Source: Winogradskyella sp. (GTDB taxonomy: Bacteria; Bacteroidota; Bacteroidia; Flavobacteriales; Flavobacteriaceae). Taken from it: DNA of 64,000 nucleotides. The notes beneath the pieces were generated by a model. It did not search any database and had not been told where the DNA came from. It saw only the letters and a program-made list of their open reading frames with translations. The number at the start of each line of letters is the position of its first letter. Position 1 is the first letter of the stretch. This document shows positions 1 through 9,608 of this stretch, piece after piece. The stretch spans positions 62,001 through 126,000 of the forward strand of contig SHBX01000003.1 in the NCBI GenBank assembly GCA_004211785.1. The letters are read 5' to 3'. The position numbers and the translations under genes were made by a program.

Positions 1-1
1 T

Positions 2-736
2 ATCGGTTTGTCTTTAATGTGCATCGTAGGCCTGTATTATATCTGTTTTAAAAATGCTAGACTATTCTCTATTATGAGCTTTGCTATTGGCTTTACCATT
101 TTTGTATGTGAGCCATTGTATAGAGCACTAACTCTAGAAAATGTGCCTCTCTTATTTTCCAACTATGTTTCCAAAGCCAATGGTTCTGTGTTTACCATTA
201 TTCCATGGTTTGGCTATATGGCATTTGGAGCTTTTATTGCCACAGCGTTTTACAGACATTTAGAGAAACGTCACTTTAAACTTGTGATGGTTTTGCTGTT
301 TATTGTTGTGGGTTACTTCTTAATTGAGTGGTCATCTCATGCATTATTCTATCTCACTAAATGGACGGATATTCAATTGTTTTTAGATGCGTCTAACTAC
401 AATTATTTGTTTTCACGTTTGGGAGATGTACTCATATATTTTTCCATTTTCTATGGCTTAGAACGTTTTCTTAAACCACCATTGTTGTTAAAGATTGGTC
501 AGAAAACCTTATCAATATATGTGATTCATTTTATTATCATTTACGGTAGTTTTACGGGCATTGGCTTAAGTCAATTAATAGGTAAAACCTTATCACCATG
601 GCAAGCTGTTTTTGGAGCTGCTTTGTTTTTGGTTGTGGTTTGCTTTATTTCGTTCTATTATGTGCGAACTAACGCCTATATTTATGGAAAATTGAGACAA
701 TTGTTTTATAAACTGAAAGGAACACCAAAAGCATAA
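2..736 (+). CDS. Membrane acyltransferase-like protein, C-terminal part (5' truncated)
   Basis: The reading frame is open to the left edge of the window, so the true start lies outside and only the last ~244 residues are present. The visible part is a polytopic membrane protein with about six hydrophobic segments. It ends in a conserved-looking stretch (IGQKTLSIYVIHF) followed by a last membrane helix and a basic cytoplasmic tail. This arrangement resembles the C-terminal half of heparan-alpha-glucosaminide N-acetyltransferase-like (DUF1624) or acyltransferase-3 proteins, which move acyl groups across membranes. The catalytic N-terminal half cannot be seen, so the family call is tentative. 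It is followed 14 bp later by a secreted hydrolase on the same strand. Confidence 0.5.
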   Translation: MGLSLMCIVGLYYICFKNARLFSIMSFAIGFTIFVCEPLYRALTLENVPLLFSNYVSKANGSVFTIIPWFGYMAFGAFIATAFYRHLEKRHFKLVMVLLFIVVGYFLIEWSSHALFYLTKWTDIQLFLDASNYNYLFSRLGDVLIYFSIFYGLERFLKPPLLLKIGQKTLSIYVIHFIIIYGSFTGIGLSQLIGKTLSPWQAVFGAALFLVVVCFISFYYVRTNAYIYGKLRQLFYKLKGTPKA

Positions 737-750
737 CGACAGATAGATTT

Positions 751-1647
751 ATGAATTACAGAATTATTGCTTTCCTTATTGTTTTTGGTTTACAGTTCTC
801 TTTTGCACAAACCGAGTATTTAGATGCTCTATACACGGTTGAAAAAACTACACATACGTATCATAAATTTAATAGAAAAGATAGCCTACAATTAGACTTT
901 TATAAACCTCAAGGTGTCGACAAAGACTTACCGCTTCTACTCTACATTCACGGTGGTGGATTTTCTGGCGGCGAACGTGACGATGCCAATACGCGACAAT
1001 TTGCTAATGCTATGGCTGCAAAAGGTTATGCTGTAGCTTCAATTTCTTACCGTTTAATTATGAAGAAAAAAGGCTTTGGTTGCGATACCAAAACTAAAGA
1101 TAAGATTGAAGCATTTGATACTGCTGCTGATGATATTAGTTATGCCATAAAACATATTATTAAAAACAAATCGACTTTTAATGTTGATGAAGATAAAGTC
1201 GTGATTTCTGGCACAAGTGCTGGCGCCGAAGCCGTTTTGCATTTGGCCTATGTTTACGAAAGCAAAATATTACCTAAGAAATTTAAATTAGCTGGTGTTA
1301 TAGGTATGGCTGGTGCCATTATCACTTTAGACCAAATAGATTCTGATAAAGCCATACCAACACAGTTATTTCATGGCACAAATGACAATTTGGTGCCTTA
1401 TCATATTGCTGCACATCATTATTGCAGTCCAGATGCAAAAGGGTATATGATTTTGCATGGCTCTCGAGCTATTGCAGACCGACTAAAAGGTTTAGGAAAA
1501 TCCTATTTCTTATTTTCTGTTAATGGTGGCACACACAGTTGGTCTGGTATACCTATGAGTAGATGTATTATGGAAGTCACTGACTTTTTATACAACGATG
1601 TATTGAATAATGCTAAACGCCAAACTGAACGTACAATAGGCTTTTAG
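751..1647 (+). CDS. Secreted alpha/beta hydrolase (esterase/lipase-like)
   Basis: This 298-aa protein begins with a signal peptide (hydrophobic residues 4-18, likely cleavage after SFA). It carries the alpha/beta-hydrolase signatures of the HSL/carboxylesterase type: an oxyanion-hole HGGG at 67-70, a nucleophile elbow GTSAG at 154-158 with Ser156, and a late GGTHSW segment near residue 262 that can supply the catalytic His. It is therefore expected to be an exported carboxylic-ester hydrolase; the substrate is unknown. It closely follows the acyltransferase-like gene, suggesting co-transcription. Its stop codon overlaps the 3' end of convergent purC by 4 bp. Confidence 0.8.
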   Translation: MNYRIIAFLIVFGLQFSFAQTEYLDALYTVEKTTHTYHKFNRKDSLQLDFYKPQGVDKDLPLLLYIHGGGFSGGERDDANTRQFANAMAAKGYAVASISYRLIMKKKGFGCDTKTKDKIEAFDTAADDISYAIKHIIKNKSTFNVDEDKVVISGTSAGAEAVLHLAYVYESKILPKKFKLAGVIGMAGAIITLDQIDSDKAIPTQLFHGTNDNLVPYHIAAHHYCSPDAKGYMILHGSRAIADRLKGLGKSYFLFSVNGGTHSWSGIPMSRCIMEVTDFLYNDVLNNAKRQTERTIGF

Positions 1648-2594
1648 CCTTTAAGATATTCTAAAACATTCGTTTCAATACGTTTTTGAATATCTGAAAC
1701 ATCTGCCTTTACAAAAGTTTGTCCTGTAATATTCTCGTAAAGCTCTATATAACGCTCGCTAACAGTCTCGATATATTCATCTGACATATAAGGAACCTTT
1801 TGACCTTCTAATCCTTGAAATCCATTAGAAATTAACCATTGACGCACAAATTCTTTAGAGAGTTGCTTTTGGGCTTCTCCTCTACTTTGGCGATCTTCAT
1901 AACCTTCCGCATAGAAGTATCGTGAAGAATCTGGTGTGTGAATTTCATCAATTAGTACAATTTTACCATCTTTAGTTTTACCAAATTCGTATTTGGTATC
2001 TACTAAAATAAGGCCTCGCTTTTCAGCAATTTCTGTCCCACGTTGAAATAGTTTACGCGTATAATCTTCTAAAATGATATAATCGTCTTCAGAAACAATA
2101 CCACGTTTTAGAATATCTTCTCGTGAAATATCTTCGTCATGGTCTCCCATTTCTGCTTTAGTTGCAGGTGTTATGATTGGTTCAGGAAATTTATCATTCT
2201 CCTGCATGCCATCTGGCATAATCACACCACAAAGCATTCGCTTTCCTGCTTTATACTCACGAGCAGCATGACCAGACATATACCCACGAATCACCATTTC
2301 TACTTTATAGGGCTCACATAAATGACCAACAGCAACATTTGGGTCTGGTGTTGCCACCAACCAATTAGGCACCAAATCCTCGGTATCTTTCATCATTTGG
2401 GTTGCAATCTGATTTAGGATTTGCCCTTTATACGGAATTCCTTTTGGCATCACCACATCAAAAGCAGATAAACGGTCAGTTGCAACCATTACCAATTGGT
2501 CTTCGTTAATAATATATACTTCTCTTACTTTTCCTTTGTATACACTTTTCTGGTTAGGAAAATTAAAATTGGTATCTATAATTGTGTTGTTCAT
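1644..2594 (-). CDS. purC: Phosphoribosylaminoimidazole-succinocarboxamide synthase
   Basis: SAICAR synthetase of purine biosynthesis joins CAIR and aspartate using ATP. The 316-aa product matches the long form of the family. It has the N-terminal YKGKVREVY lobe, [11 protein letters not shown], the [12 protein letters not shown] segment and the C-terminal [10 protein letters not shown] motif that binds substrate. Its ATG overlaps the last base of the upstream phoH-like stop codon (TAA/ATG sharing one base), so the two are translationally coupled. The cytosolic enzyme call is secure from sequence alone. Confidence 0.96.
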   Translation of the reverse strand: MNNTIIDTNFNFPNQKSVYKGKVREVYIINEDQLVMVATDRLSAFDVVMPKGIPYKGQILNQIATQMMKDTEDLVPNWLVATPDPNVAVGHLCEPYKVEMVIRGYMSGHAAREYKAGKRMLCGVIMPDGMQENDKFPEPIITPATKAEMGDHDEDISREDILKRGIVSEDDYIILEDYTRKLFQRGTEIAEKRGLILVDTKYEFGKTKDGKIVLIDEIHTPDSSRYFYAEGYEDRQSRGEAQKQLSKEFVRQWLISNGFQGLEGQKVPYMSDEYIETVSERYIELYENITGQTFVKADVSDIQKRIETNVLEYLKG

Positions 2595-3553
2595 TAATCT
2601 CTATTTTCAATTTCTTTATAGGCAGAAATCACTTTCTTCACTAATTTATGACGAATCACATCTTTATCGTCTAAATAAATCATACCAATACCATCTACAT
2701 TTTTAAGAACTAAAAGGGCTTCTTTTAAACCAGAAATGGTACGTCTTGGCAAATCTACCTGACCTGGATCGCCAGTTAATAAAAACTTAGCATTTTTACC
2801 CATACGCGTCAAAAACATTTTCATTTGATTATGGGTTGTATTCTGACCTTCATCTAAAATAACAAAGGCATTATCTAGTGTACGACCACGCATAAACGCC
2901 AATGGTGCAATCTGTATCGTGCCTTTCTCTATATAACTGGCTAATTTCTCTGCAGGTATCATATCACGAAGCGCATCATACAAAGGCTGCATATATGGAT
3001 CCAACTTTTCTTTTAAATCTCCAGGTAAAAACCCTAGGTTCTCTCCAGCTTCAACCGCAGGACGCGTTAATATAATTCGTTTTACTTGCTTGCTTTTTAA
3101 AGCTTCTACCGCTAAGGCAACACCTGTATATGTTTTACCTGTACCAGCTGGACCAATAGCAAAAACCATATCATTTTTACGCATGCTCTCTACCAATTTG
3201 CGTTGGTTAGCTGTTTGTGCTTTAATTAACTTTCCGCCTACACCATGTACAATAACTTCGCCACTTTGCTTTGATGTGTTATAATCATCACTCGTTTGGC
3301 TAGTTAAAACACGCTCAATAACATTTTCATCCAGCTTATTGTACTTCCCAAAGTGTTTCATAAGCATCGTCATACGACGATCAAACTCTTCAAGGAGCTC
3401 TTCGTCGCCATAGGCTTTAATCTTGTTGCCACGAGCAACTATTTTGAGTTTTGGAAAATAGGTTTTTAAAAGTGTGATGTTGGCATTTTGTGCGCCAAAA
3501 AATTCTTTAGGTGAAATTTCTTCGAGTTCGAGGATAAGTTCGTTCAAAAGCAA
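2594..3553 (-). CDS. phoH: PhoH family P-loop ATPase
   Basis: This 319-aa cytosolic ATPase of the PhoH/YbeZ family has a Walker A GPAGTGKT at residues 134-141, Walker B VILDE at 231-235 and the family's [10 protein letters not shown] segment between them. An N-terminal domain of ~110 residues is typical of the YbeZ branch. Family members are linked to RNA metabolism and ribosome maturation; the exact role here is inferred only from the family. It is the first gene of a two-gene unit with purC and is divergent from the SAM hydrolase gene at 3658. Confidence 0.9.
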   Translation of the reverse strand: MLLNELILELEEISPKEFFGAQNANITLLKTYFPKLKIVARGNKIKAYGDEELLEEFDRRMTMLMKHFGKYNKLDENVIERVLTSQTSDDYNTSKQSGEVIVHGVGGKLIKAQTANQRKLVESMRKNDMVFAIGPAGTGKTYTGVALAVEALKSKQVKRIILTRPAVEAGENLGFLPGDLKEKLDPYMQPLYDALRDMIPAEKLASYIEKGTIQIAPLAFMRGRTLDNAFVILDEGQNTTHNQMKMFLTRMGKNAKFLLTGDPGQVDLPRRTISGLKEALLVLKNVDGIGMIYLDDKDVIRHKLVKKVISAYKEIENRD

Positions 3554-3603
3554 GTTGTTTTTAGTGAATATATCTGTTCAATTTTATTAGCTTTGTGCAT
3601 CAA

Positions 3604-3611
3604 CAAATCTA
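3604..3611 (-). promoter_or_regulatory. Candidate -7 promoter element for phoH-purC
   Basis: On the minus strand the bases read TAGATTTG, a match to the Bacteroidota -7 consensus TAnnTTTG, about 50 bp upstream of the phoH-like start codon. No clear TTG -33 box is present at the preferred spacing, so the assignment rests on the -7 element alone. Confidence 0.35.
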
Positions 3612-3657
3612 ATAATTTAATCTCTCGATTGGTTAAAAAAATATTAACAATCTGTAA

Positions 3658-4494
3658 ATGCCAATAATAACTTTAACAACTGATTTCGGAGAAAAAGACC
3701 ACTTTGCAGGTACTGTTAAAGGCTCTATTTACAGTGAGCTTTCTGATGTTAGAATTGTTGATGTTTCGCATTCCATTTCACCATTCAATATTATAGAAGC
3801 TGCATATACGATACAAAATGCCTATAATAGTTTCCCTGAAGACACCATACACATTATTGGTATTGACTCTGAGCTTAGCCCAGAAAACAAGCATATTGCG
3901 GTAAAATTAGACGGGCACTATTTTATCTGTGCCAACAATGGTATTATGAGTATGATTTGTCAAGACATTGCTCCAGAGAAGATTGTAGAAATTAATATCC
4001 ACGATAAGATACAAACGAGTTTCCCAGTTTTGGACGTTTTTGTAAAAGTAGCTTGCCATATTGCAAGAGGTGGAACGCTGGAAGTGATTGGAAAAGTTAT
4101 TAACAATATAAAACCAATTAAGTATTTGGTGCCTTTTGTTAATGACGAAAAAACACAAATTATTGGTACCGTAATTCACGTTGATAATTATGGAAATGTC
4201 ATTACTAATATTAAACGAAAATTTTTTGAAGGTGTTCAAAAAACACGCAATTATGAGATTGCAGCAAGAAACTATAAGTTTAAAAAAGTGCATGATCGAT
4301 ACAGTGATATTATAAACTTTGACATTCCTGAAGACAAGCGTAATGACGAAGGAAAAGCACTTGTTGTTTTTAATGCTTCGGACTATTTAGAAATTGCCGT
4401 CTACAAAAGTAATTGTAGTACTGTTGGTAGTGCATCTACATTGATGGGCTTAAAAGCTATGGATACTGTAACTGTAACATTTGATAAAGTTTAA
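3658..4494 (+). CDS. SAM hydrolase / SAM hydroxide adenosyltransferase (DUF62)
   Basis: The 278-aa protein belongs to the S-adenosylmethionine halogenase/hydroxide adenosyltransferase family. It begins with the TLTTDFG(E)xD motif (residues 5-13), has the nucleotide-binding GxDSELS segment near 69, and a DNYGNVITNI motif in the C-terminal domain. Bacterial members of this length without the fluorinase loop convert SAM plus water to adenosine and methionine. It starts a run of same-strand genes leading into gldF and gldG, with 2 bp to the next gene, but a functional link to gliding is not evident. Confidence 0.88.
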   Translation: MPIITLTTDFGEKDHFAGTVKGSIYSELSDVRIVDVSHSISPFNIIEAAYTIQNAYNSFPEDTIHIIGIDSELSPENKHIAVKLDGHYFICANNGIMSMICQDIAPEKIVEINIHDKIQTSFPVLDVFVKVACHIARGGTLEVIGKVINNIKPIKYLVPFVNDEKTQIIGTVIHVDNYGNVITNIKRKFFEGVQKTRNYEIAARNYKFKKVHDRYSDIINFDIPEDKRNDEGKALVVFNASDYLEIAVYKSNCSTVGSASTLMGLKAMDTVTVTFDKV

Positions 4495-4496
4495 GT

Positions 4497-4793
4497 ATGT
4501 TAGTAAGGATTGTAAAAATGAGTTTTCAACCAGAAAAAGTAGATGAATTTTTATCTAATTTTGAAGCTAATAAAACAAAAATCAGAGCCTTTGAAGGTTG
4601 TAATTTTCTAGAATTATATAGAGACCAGAACAATAGACATATCTTTTTTACGTATAGCTATTGGGACTCTGAAGATAATCTAAACAATTATAGGCATTCA
4701 GATTTATTTAAAAGTGTTTGGACAAAGACCAAACCTTTGTTTAATGCAAAGCCTGAAGCTTGGAGCGTTGATAAACTCGCTACGCTCACATAA
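4497..4793 (+). CDS. Small antibiotic-biosynthesis monooxygenase (ABM) domain protein
   Basis: This 98-aa protein has the ferredoxin-like alpha/beta pattern of ABM/quinol-monooxygenase-like proteins: an N-terminal strand MLVRIVKMSF, a helix, GCNFLELYRDQ, FFTYSYWDSEDNL and a terminal helix. Such proteins are usually dimeric; substrates range from quinols to haem, and none can be assigned here. It starts 3 bp after the SAM hydrolase stop and is 13 bp ahead of gldF. Confidence 0.75.
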   Translation: MLVRIVKMSFQPEKVDEFLSNFEANKTKIRAFEGCNFLELYRDQNNRHIFFTYSYWDSEDNLNNYRHSDLFKSVWTKTKPLFNAKPEAWSVDKLATLT

Positions 4794-4806
4794 CGACATA
4801 AAACAT

Positions 4807-5529
4807 ATGCTAGCTATACTAAAAAAAGAAATAAACACATTTTTCGCTTCGCCAATTGGTTATTTGGTGATTGCCGTTTTTTTAGTGCTTAACGGTTTGT
4901 TTTTATGGGTGTTTACTGGAGAATTTAATATTCTGGATAATGGCTATTCAGATTTGTCCTCATTCTTTTTACTAGCGCCATGGATACTTATTTTTTTAGT
5001 TCCTGCCGTGACCATGCGTAGTTTTAGTGATGAGAAAAAGCAAGGAACTTTAGAGCTTTTGTTAACCAAACCTATCTCTCACCTTCAAATTGTATTAGGT
5101 AAATATTTTGGCTCGTTTCTGTTGATTGTTATGGCATTGATTCCTACACTACTCTATGTGTATACAATAAGCAAACTAGGAAACCCTGAAGGTAATTTAG
5201 ATGTTGGGAGTACTATTGGTTCTTATTTTGGTTTATTATTTTTAATTGCATCTTACACTGCCATTGGTGTATTTGCGTCTAGTCTAACAGATAATCAGAT
5301 TGTGGCTTTTATCATCGCCATTTTTATATGTTTTATTTTCTATTTTGGTTTTGATGGTATTGCCAGTTATAATCTTTTTGGTTCTGGATTTAATTTTGAA
5401 AATCTAGGCATGTCATCGCATTATAAGAGTATGAGTCGTGGTGTTATTGACACTCGAGACTTAGTCTACTTCATTAGTGTTTCTGGTTTTTTTATAGCAT
5501 TAACTAAATTAAATATTAAAAAGAATTAG
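4807..5529 (+). CDS. gldF: Gliding motility ABC transporter permease GldF
   Basis: GldF is the membrane permease of the GldA-GldF-GldG ABC transporter required for gliding in many Flavobacteriia. The product begins MLAILKKEINTFFASPIGYL, has about six membrane segments and the ABC-2 permease signature MRSFSDEKKQGTLELLLTKP in the first half. I chose the ATG at 4807 (240 aa, normal for GldF). The frame stays open upstream to 4714, but that extension overlaps the ABM gene in another frame and is not conserved-looking. gldA is not in the window. Confidence 0.92.
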   Translation: MLAILKKEINTFFASPIGYLVIAVFLVLNGLFLWVFTGEFNILDNGYSDLSSFFLLAPWILIFLVPAVTMRSFSDEKKQGTLELLLTKPISHLQIVLGKYFGSFLLIVMALIPTLLYVYTISKLGNPEGNLDVGSTIGSYFGLLFLIASYTAIGVFASSLTDNQIVAFIIAIFICFIFYFGFDGIASYNLFGSGFNFENLGMSSHYKSMSRGVIDTRDLVYFISVSGFFIALTKLNIKKN

Positions 5530-5531
5530 AT

Positions 5532-6023
5532 ATGATTATAACACCTCTTTTAGTCATATTAATGTTAGTCGTTTTTATACTACTCTTTCTATTTTTGAAT
5601 ACCGTTGACAAACGTAAATGGTTAACGGGTCTAATCAGCTTAGTATTGACACCGCTAGCTTATTTCTATATGCTATATCCATTTATAAATATCATAAGTA
5701 ATTATCATCACCAAAAGTATTTTGATGCTGAAGCTTGGGTAGAAAAACCAGCGCTCCGATACGAAATGATAGATTTTACTGTGGAATCTGACACTCTGAA
5801 AGGAAAAACTAAAACAGAAATTGAATCACTTTTAGGAAAAGCTGAATGGTTATCATGGGATGATGCTAAAAAAGCTCATGATAATGATAAATGGAATTAT
5901 GGATTAGGCATTGAGCCAGGAGCATTTACAGAAGAAAAGAATAATGTAGAAATCACATTTAGTAATAACAAAGTAGAACGTTTAAAAACCTATACAGAAC
6001 CTATAACTTTTGATGAGGAATAA
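5532..6023 (+). CDS. Membrane-anchored protein with BamE/SmpA-like domain, between gldF and gldG
   Basis: The 163-aa product has two N-terminal membrane segments (roughly residues 3-23 and 30-55). A soluble C-terminal part (about 80-158) has a pattern typical of the BamE/OmlA fold: KGKTKTEIESLLGKAEWLSW, then a YGLG strand and VEITFSNNKVERL. No function can be assigned. It sits 2 bp after gldF and overlaps the start of gldG, so it is translated as part of the gld unit. In the well-known gldFG arrangement the two genes are adjacent, so this insertion is worth noting. Confidence 0.7.
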   Translation: MIITPLLVILMLVVFILLFLFLNTVDKRKWLTGLISLVLTPLAYFYMLYPFINIISNYHHQKYFDAEAWVEKPALRYEMIDFTVESDTLKGKTKTEIESLLGKAEWLSWDDAKKAHDNDKWNYGLGIEPGAFTEEKNNVEITFSNNKVERLKTYTEPITFDEE

Positions 6024-7686
6024 TAAATCAAAAATCACATATATAGCTTCAGTTATTGTAGTAGTTATTGCTTTAAATATTATTGGCAATAGTATCTATA
6101 AGCGTTTTGATTTGACAAAAGATAAGCGATATACACTTTCTGAAACTACTAAATCTATTATTGACTTAGCAGATACACCTCTAATTATTGATATATTTTT
6201 AGAAGGAAACTTACCATCAGAATTTAAGCTATTGCAAACCGAAACTAAGCAACTTATCGAAGAGTTTCAGACTTTAAATCCTCTAATAAAAGTTAATTAT
6301 ATCGATCCATTAGCAGATGAAGCTAATCGTGATAACATTATACAAGAGCTTACAAAAACAGGTTTAGAACCTTATGTAAACAGTAAAAAAATAAGTGGGA
6401 AAATCACCCAAGAGCTTTTATTTCCATGGGGTTTTGCGAGCCATAAAGGCCGTACTATAAAAATTCCACTGTTTAAGAAAAGTGTCGCTGAAGATTTACA
6501 AGTGCAAGTGACAAATTCTATTCAACAGTTAGAATATAATTTTGCTGATGCCTTTAATCAGTTAACAAAAGACAAATCAAAAACTGTAGCAGTATTAATT
6601 GGTAACGGGCAGTTAGGCAACTTGTACGTTACAGATTTTTTAAGAACAATTCAACCCTATTATAACCTAGCGCCTTTTACATTAGATTCTGTCGCTAGTA
6701 ATGCACAATCAACTTTAGATAAGATAAAGCAATATGATTTATTGATTTCCGCAAAACCTTCAGAAGCATTTACAGAAAATGAAAAGCTTGTTTTAGATCA
6801 GTACACCATGTCTGGAGGCAAAAGTTTATGGCTAACAGAAGGTGTTTTTATGGATCGCGATAGCTTATACAATGATTCGGGTTCATCGGTAAGCATTGCA
6901 AAAGATTTAAATTTAACGGACTTCTTCTTTAACTATGGTGCAAGAATCAATCAAAACTTAGTCAAGGACTTATACTCTGCACCTATTCCATTAGCTATTG
7001 GCGAAGGTAGTAATACTCAATTTCAACCCGTTCAATGGCAGTATTCACCTTTAGCTACATCAAATTCTAAACATCCGATAAGTGATAATGTAGATTTAGT
7101 AAAGTTTGATTTTGCAAGTCAGATTGATACTTTAAAAAATGACATAAAAAAAACCATTCTACTACAAAGCTCTGAGCGTACAAAGTTAGAAGGGCCTTTA
7201 AAAACTATCTCTTTAGCATCTGTAACGCAACCACCTGATGAGGAAAATTATAATCAAGGTAAACAGACATTAGCTGTATTACTCGAAGGTGAATTTAATT
7301 CTGTATACAAGAATAGAGTTTTACCATTTGATGTAGAAGACTTTCAAGAAAATGGACAACCAGCAAAAATGATTATTATCTCTGATGGTGATGTAATTAA
7401 GAACGACGTGCAAAGAGGTAGGTCACTTGAATTAGGTTTTGAACGTATTACTGGACGAACGTTTGGCAATAAAGAATTTTTACTCAATGCAGTCAATTAC
7501 CTTTTAGATGATACTGGACTTATAAACATTAGAACAAAATCAGTAGAAATTGCATTTTTAGATTCTGATAAAATCGAAAACCAAAAAGGTACCTGGCAAT
7601 TTTTAAATATTGCTTTGCCATTATTGTTATTAGGTGTTTTTGGGTTTGTTTTTAACTATTTTAGAAAGCGTAAATACGCGAAATAA
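6013..7686 (+). CDS. gldG: Gliding motility ABC transporter substrate-binding protein GldG
   Basis: GldG is the large extracytoplasmic-facing partner of GldF. The protein has an N-terminal membrane anchor (about residues 9-28), the typical YKRFDLTKDKRYTLSETTK start of the ectodomain, a long GldG/IFT52-like domain and a C-terminal membrane helix (LNIALPLLLLGVFGFVFNYF) ending in a basic tail. The ATG at 6013 is preferred over an in-frame TTG one codon upstream. The start lies inside the end of the preceding gene, indicating coupling. Confidence 0.92.
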   Translation: MRNNKSKITYIASVIVVVIALNIIGNSIYKRFDLTKDKRYTLSETTKSIIDLADTPLIIDIFLEGNLPSEFKLLQTETKQLIEEFQTLNPLIKVNYIDPLADEANRDNIIQELTKTGLEPYVNSKKISGKITQELLFPWGFASHKGRTIKIPLFKKSVAEDLQVQVTNSIQQLEYNFADAFNQLTKDKSKTVAVLIGNGQLGNLYVTDFLRTIQPYYNLAPFTLDSVASNAQSTLDKIKQYDLLISAKPSEAFTENEKLVLDQYTMSGGKSLWLTEGVFMDRDSLYNDSGSSVSIAKDLNLTDFFFNYGARINQNLVKDLYSAPIPLAIGEGSNTQFQPVQWQYSPLATSNSKHPISDNVDLVKFDFASQIDTLKNDIKKTILLQSSERTKLEGPLKTISLASVTQPPDEENYNQGKQTLAVLLEGEFNSVYKNRVLPFDVEDFQENGQPAKMIIISDGDVIKNDVQRGRSLELGFERITGRTFGNKEFLLNAVNYLLDDTGLINIRTKSVEIAFLDSDKIENQKGTWQFLNIALPLLLLGVFGFVFNYFRKRKYAK

Positions 7687-7769
7687 GCGTCTATTCTCAA
7701 GAATAATTTCAAGCTTTATATAGGAACTTTTTGTTAATAAGTTTGTTTCATAAAAACAAGCGATTAAGA

Positions 7770-7777
7770 TATATTTG
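7770..7777 (+). promoter_or_regulatory. Candidate -7 promoter element for dnaN
   Basis: TATATTTG matches the Bacteroidota TAnnTTTG box and lies 40 bp before the dnaN ATG in a 130-bp intergenic gap. A TTTG at 7742-7745 could serve as the -33 element, but its 24-bp spacing is longer than the usual 17-23. Confidence 0.4.
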
Positions 7778-7816
7778 TAAGAATTAATGATTCGTTAAAA
7801 AATCGAAAGCATACAG

Positions 7817-8935
7817 ATGAAATTTATAGTATCAAGCACATATTTACTAAAACAACTTCAAGTTTTAGGTGGTGTAATTAACAGTAGTAACACCTTGCCA
7901 ATTTTAGATAATTTCTTATTTGAATTAAAGCAATCAAGTCTCACGGTTTCAGCAAGTGATTTAGAAACCACAATGTCTTCAAAAGTAGATGTAGAAAGTG
8001 ATTCTGAAGGGAGTATCGCGTTACCTGCACGTTTATTATTAGACACTTTAAAGACATTCCCTGAGCAACCCTTAACGTTTGTAGTTGAAGAAAACAACAC
8101 TGTTGAGATTAGCTCTAATCATGGTAAATACGCTTTAGCATATGCAGATGGCGCTGAGTTTCCAAAAGCAGTAGCTTTAGATAACCCTAGTACAACAAGT
8201 TTGGAAGGTGATATTTTAGCAACCGCAATTAGCAAAACAATTTTTGCTGCAGGTAATGACGATTTAAGACCAGTAATGAGTGGTGTGTTTTTTCAATTTT
8301 CTCAAGAAAACTTAACATTTGTAGCTACAGATGCTCACAAATTAGTAAAATACACACGTGAAGATGTTTCGGCAGATGCTGTTGCAGAATTCATCATGCC
8401 AAAAAAACCTTTAAATCTTTTAAAAGGTATTTTAGCAGGAAGCGAAGAAGCAGTTACTATTGAGTATAACGACTCAAATGCAAAATTTACATTTAATAAT
8501 TCGGAATTGGTTTGTCGCTTAATTGACGGTAAATATCCAAACTACGAAGCGGTTATTCCTAAAGAGAATCCAAACAAATTGATTATAGACCGTACGCAAT
8601 TTTTAAACTCAGTACGTCGTGTGAGTATCTTTTCTAATAAGACAACGCATCAGATAAGATTAAAAATTGCTGGAGCTGAGCTTAATATTTCTGCAGAGGA
8701 TATTGATTATAGCAACAAAGCCGAAGAGCGTTTAAGTTGTGATTACCAAGGTGATGATATGCAAATTGGTTTTAACTCGCGTTTCTTAACCGAGATGATA
8801 AACAATCTCAATGCTGATAATGTACAATTAGAAATGAGTTTACCTAATCGAGCTGGTATCTTAACACCAACAGACGGTTTAGACGAAGGCGAGCATGTAA
8901 CAATGCTTGTTATGCCTGTTATGCTTAATAATTAA
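7817..8935 (+). CDS. dnaN: DNA polymerase III beta subunit (sliding clamp)
   Basis: The 372-aa product has the three-domain beta-clamp layout and normal length. Recognisable segments include the start MKFIVSSTYLLKQLQVLGGV, LPILDNFLFEL, ATDAHKLVKY in the middle domain, IDGKYPNYEAVIP, and the carboxy-terminal MLVMPVMLNN that contributes to the partner-binding pocket. It encircles DNA and tethers the replicase. It has its own intergenic region upstream and a strong hairpin terminator downstream, so it is probably monocistronic. Confidence 0.97.
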   Translation: MKFIVSSTYLLKQLQVLGGVINSSNTLPILDNFLFELKQSSLTVSASDLETTMSSKVDVESDSEGSIALPARLLLDTLKTFPEQPLTFVVEENNTVEISSNHGKYALAYADGAEFPKAVALDNPSTTSLEGDILATAISKTIFAAGNDDLRPVMSGVFFQFSQENLTFVATDAHKLVKYTREDVSADAVAEFIMPKKPLNLLKGILAGSEEAVTIEYNDSNAKFTFNNSELVCRLIDGKYPNYEAVIPKENPNKLIIDRTQFLNSVRRVSIFSNKTTHQIRLKIAGAELNISAEDIDYSNKAEERLSCDYQGDDMQIGFNSRFLTEMINNLNADNVQLEMSLPNRAGILTPTDGLDEGEHVTMLVMPVMLNN

Positions 8936-8953
8936 AGTTTAATTATATAAATG

Positions 8954-8984
8954 AAAAAGGCTCACCGATTGGTGAGCCTTTTTT
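8954..8984 (+). terminator. Intrinsic terminator after dnaN
   Basis: A perfect 13-bp stem (arms 8954-8966 and 8971-8983) with a GATT loop is followed by a T-run. The A-rich left arm makes it usable in both directions, so it may also end the DUF4870 gene read from the other strand. Confidence 0.9.
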
Positions 8985-9004
8985 GTATCTCTATAATAAA
9001 ATAA

Positions 9005-9376
9005 CTAACTAACAAAATTAAGAGATAATGGGTAGCTAGGTGGTTCTCCATTACTAGCTTTTATAGCATTTATTATTGGAAATATTAATGAAAACAAGCC
9101 AACAAATATTAATACCAAAATTCCTATACCAAACAATAGTATGAGAGGTATACTAATGATGCAGTATACAATAATACTTAGCTGAAAATTTATAATTGCC
9201 TTACCATGAGCATCCATACCTTCTACTCTATCTTTTTGTGTTACCCATAATATTAATGGTACAATTAAACCTCCAAAACCTGTAAAACAGGTTAACAGCT
9301 GGCATAAGTGTGTTACGACCAGTAACTGGTTGTCTTTGCGCATTAATAAATGATAATTAGATTCCATGATTGACAA
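9005..9376 (-). CDS. DUF4870 membrane protein
   Basis: The 123-aa protein shows the DUF4870 pattern: a short N-terminal region, LLTCFTGFGGLIVPLILWV, the HGKAIINFQLS motif, two further hydrophobic helices and IINAIKASNGEPPSYPLSL at the end. Function of the family is unknown. An internal ATG (MESNYH) at codon 4 is an equally plausible start. It is convergent with dnaN and lies just downstream of the injection-system locus on the same strand. Confidence 0.85.
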   Translation of the reverse strand: MSIMESNYHLLMRKDNQLLVVTHLCQLLTCFTGFGGLIVPLILWVTQKDRVEGMDAHGKAIINFQLSIIVYCIISIPLILLFGIGILVLIFVGLFSLIFPIINAIKASNGEPPSYPLSLNFVS

Positions 9377-9608
9377 TTTGCCTATAAGACGTCAATATTT
9401 TAAAAATGTTACAAAATAAAAGATACTCAACACATAAAACCTTTATTATGATTTTGCTAATGAATTAAGCATTTCTATAATTTTCGAATTATTCAGTATT
9501 TATTAAATAGCTTAAAAAAATACAGAAAACAATAGATATTAAATCCTTTTAATCATTAGAACTACTAAATTCTAATAGTTAATAGTTCTCGTTTTACAAA
9601 CCAAATAA
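9377..9608. other. AT-rich intergenic gap at the 3' boundary of the injection-system locus
   Basis: This gap separates the last cargo gene from the DUF4870 gene. It contains no ORF of note. An imperfect inverted repeat with 7-bp arms (AGAACTA and TAGTTCT, between about 9558 and 9592) could be a weak terminator for the long operon, but it lacks a good T-run. Confidence 0.4.

Noticed and set aside
4714..4806. N-terminal extension of GldF
   Set aside because: It overlaps the ABM gene in another frame, and the protein starting at 4807 has the normal GldF N-terminus and length.
9377..9608. Attachment site or tRNA remnant at the edge of the eCIS locus
   Set aside because: No tRNA-like structure, integrase or repeat shared with the other edge (39889-40166) could be seen by eye.
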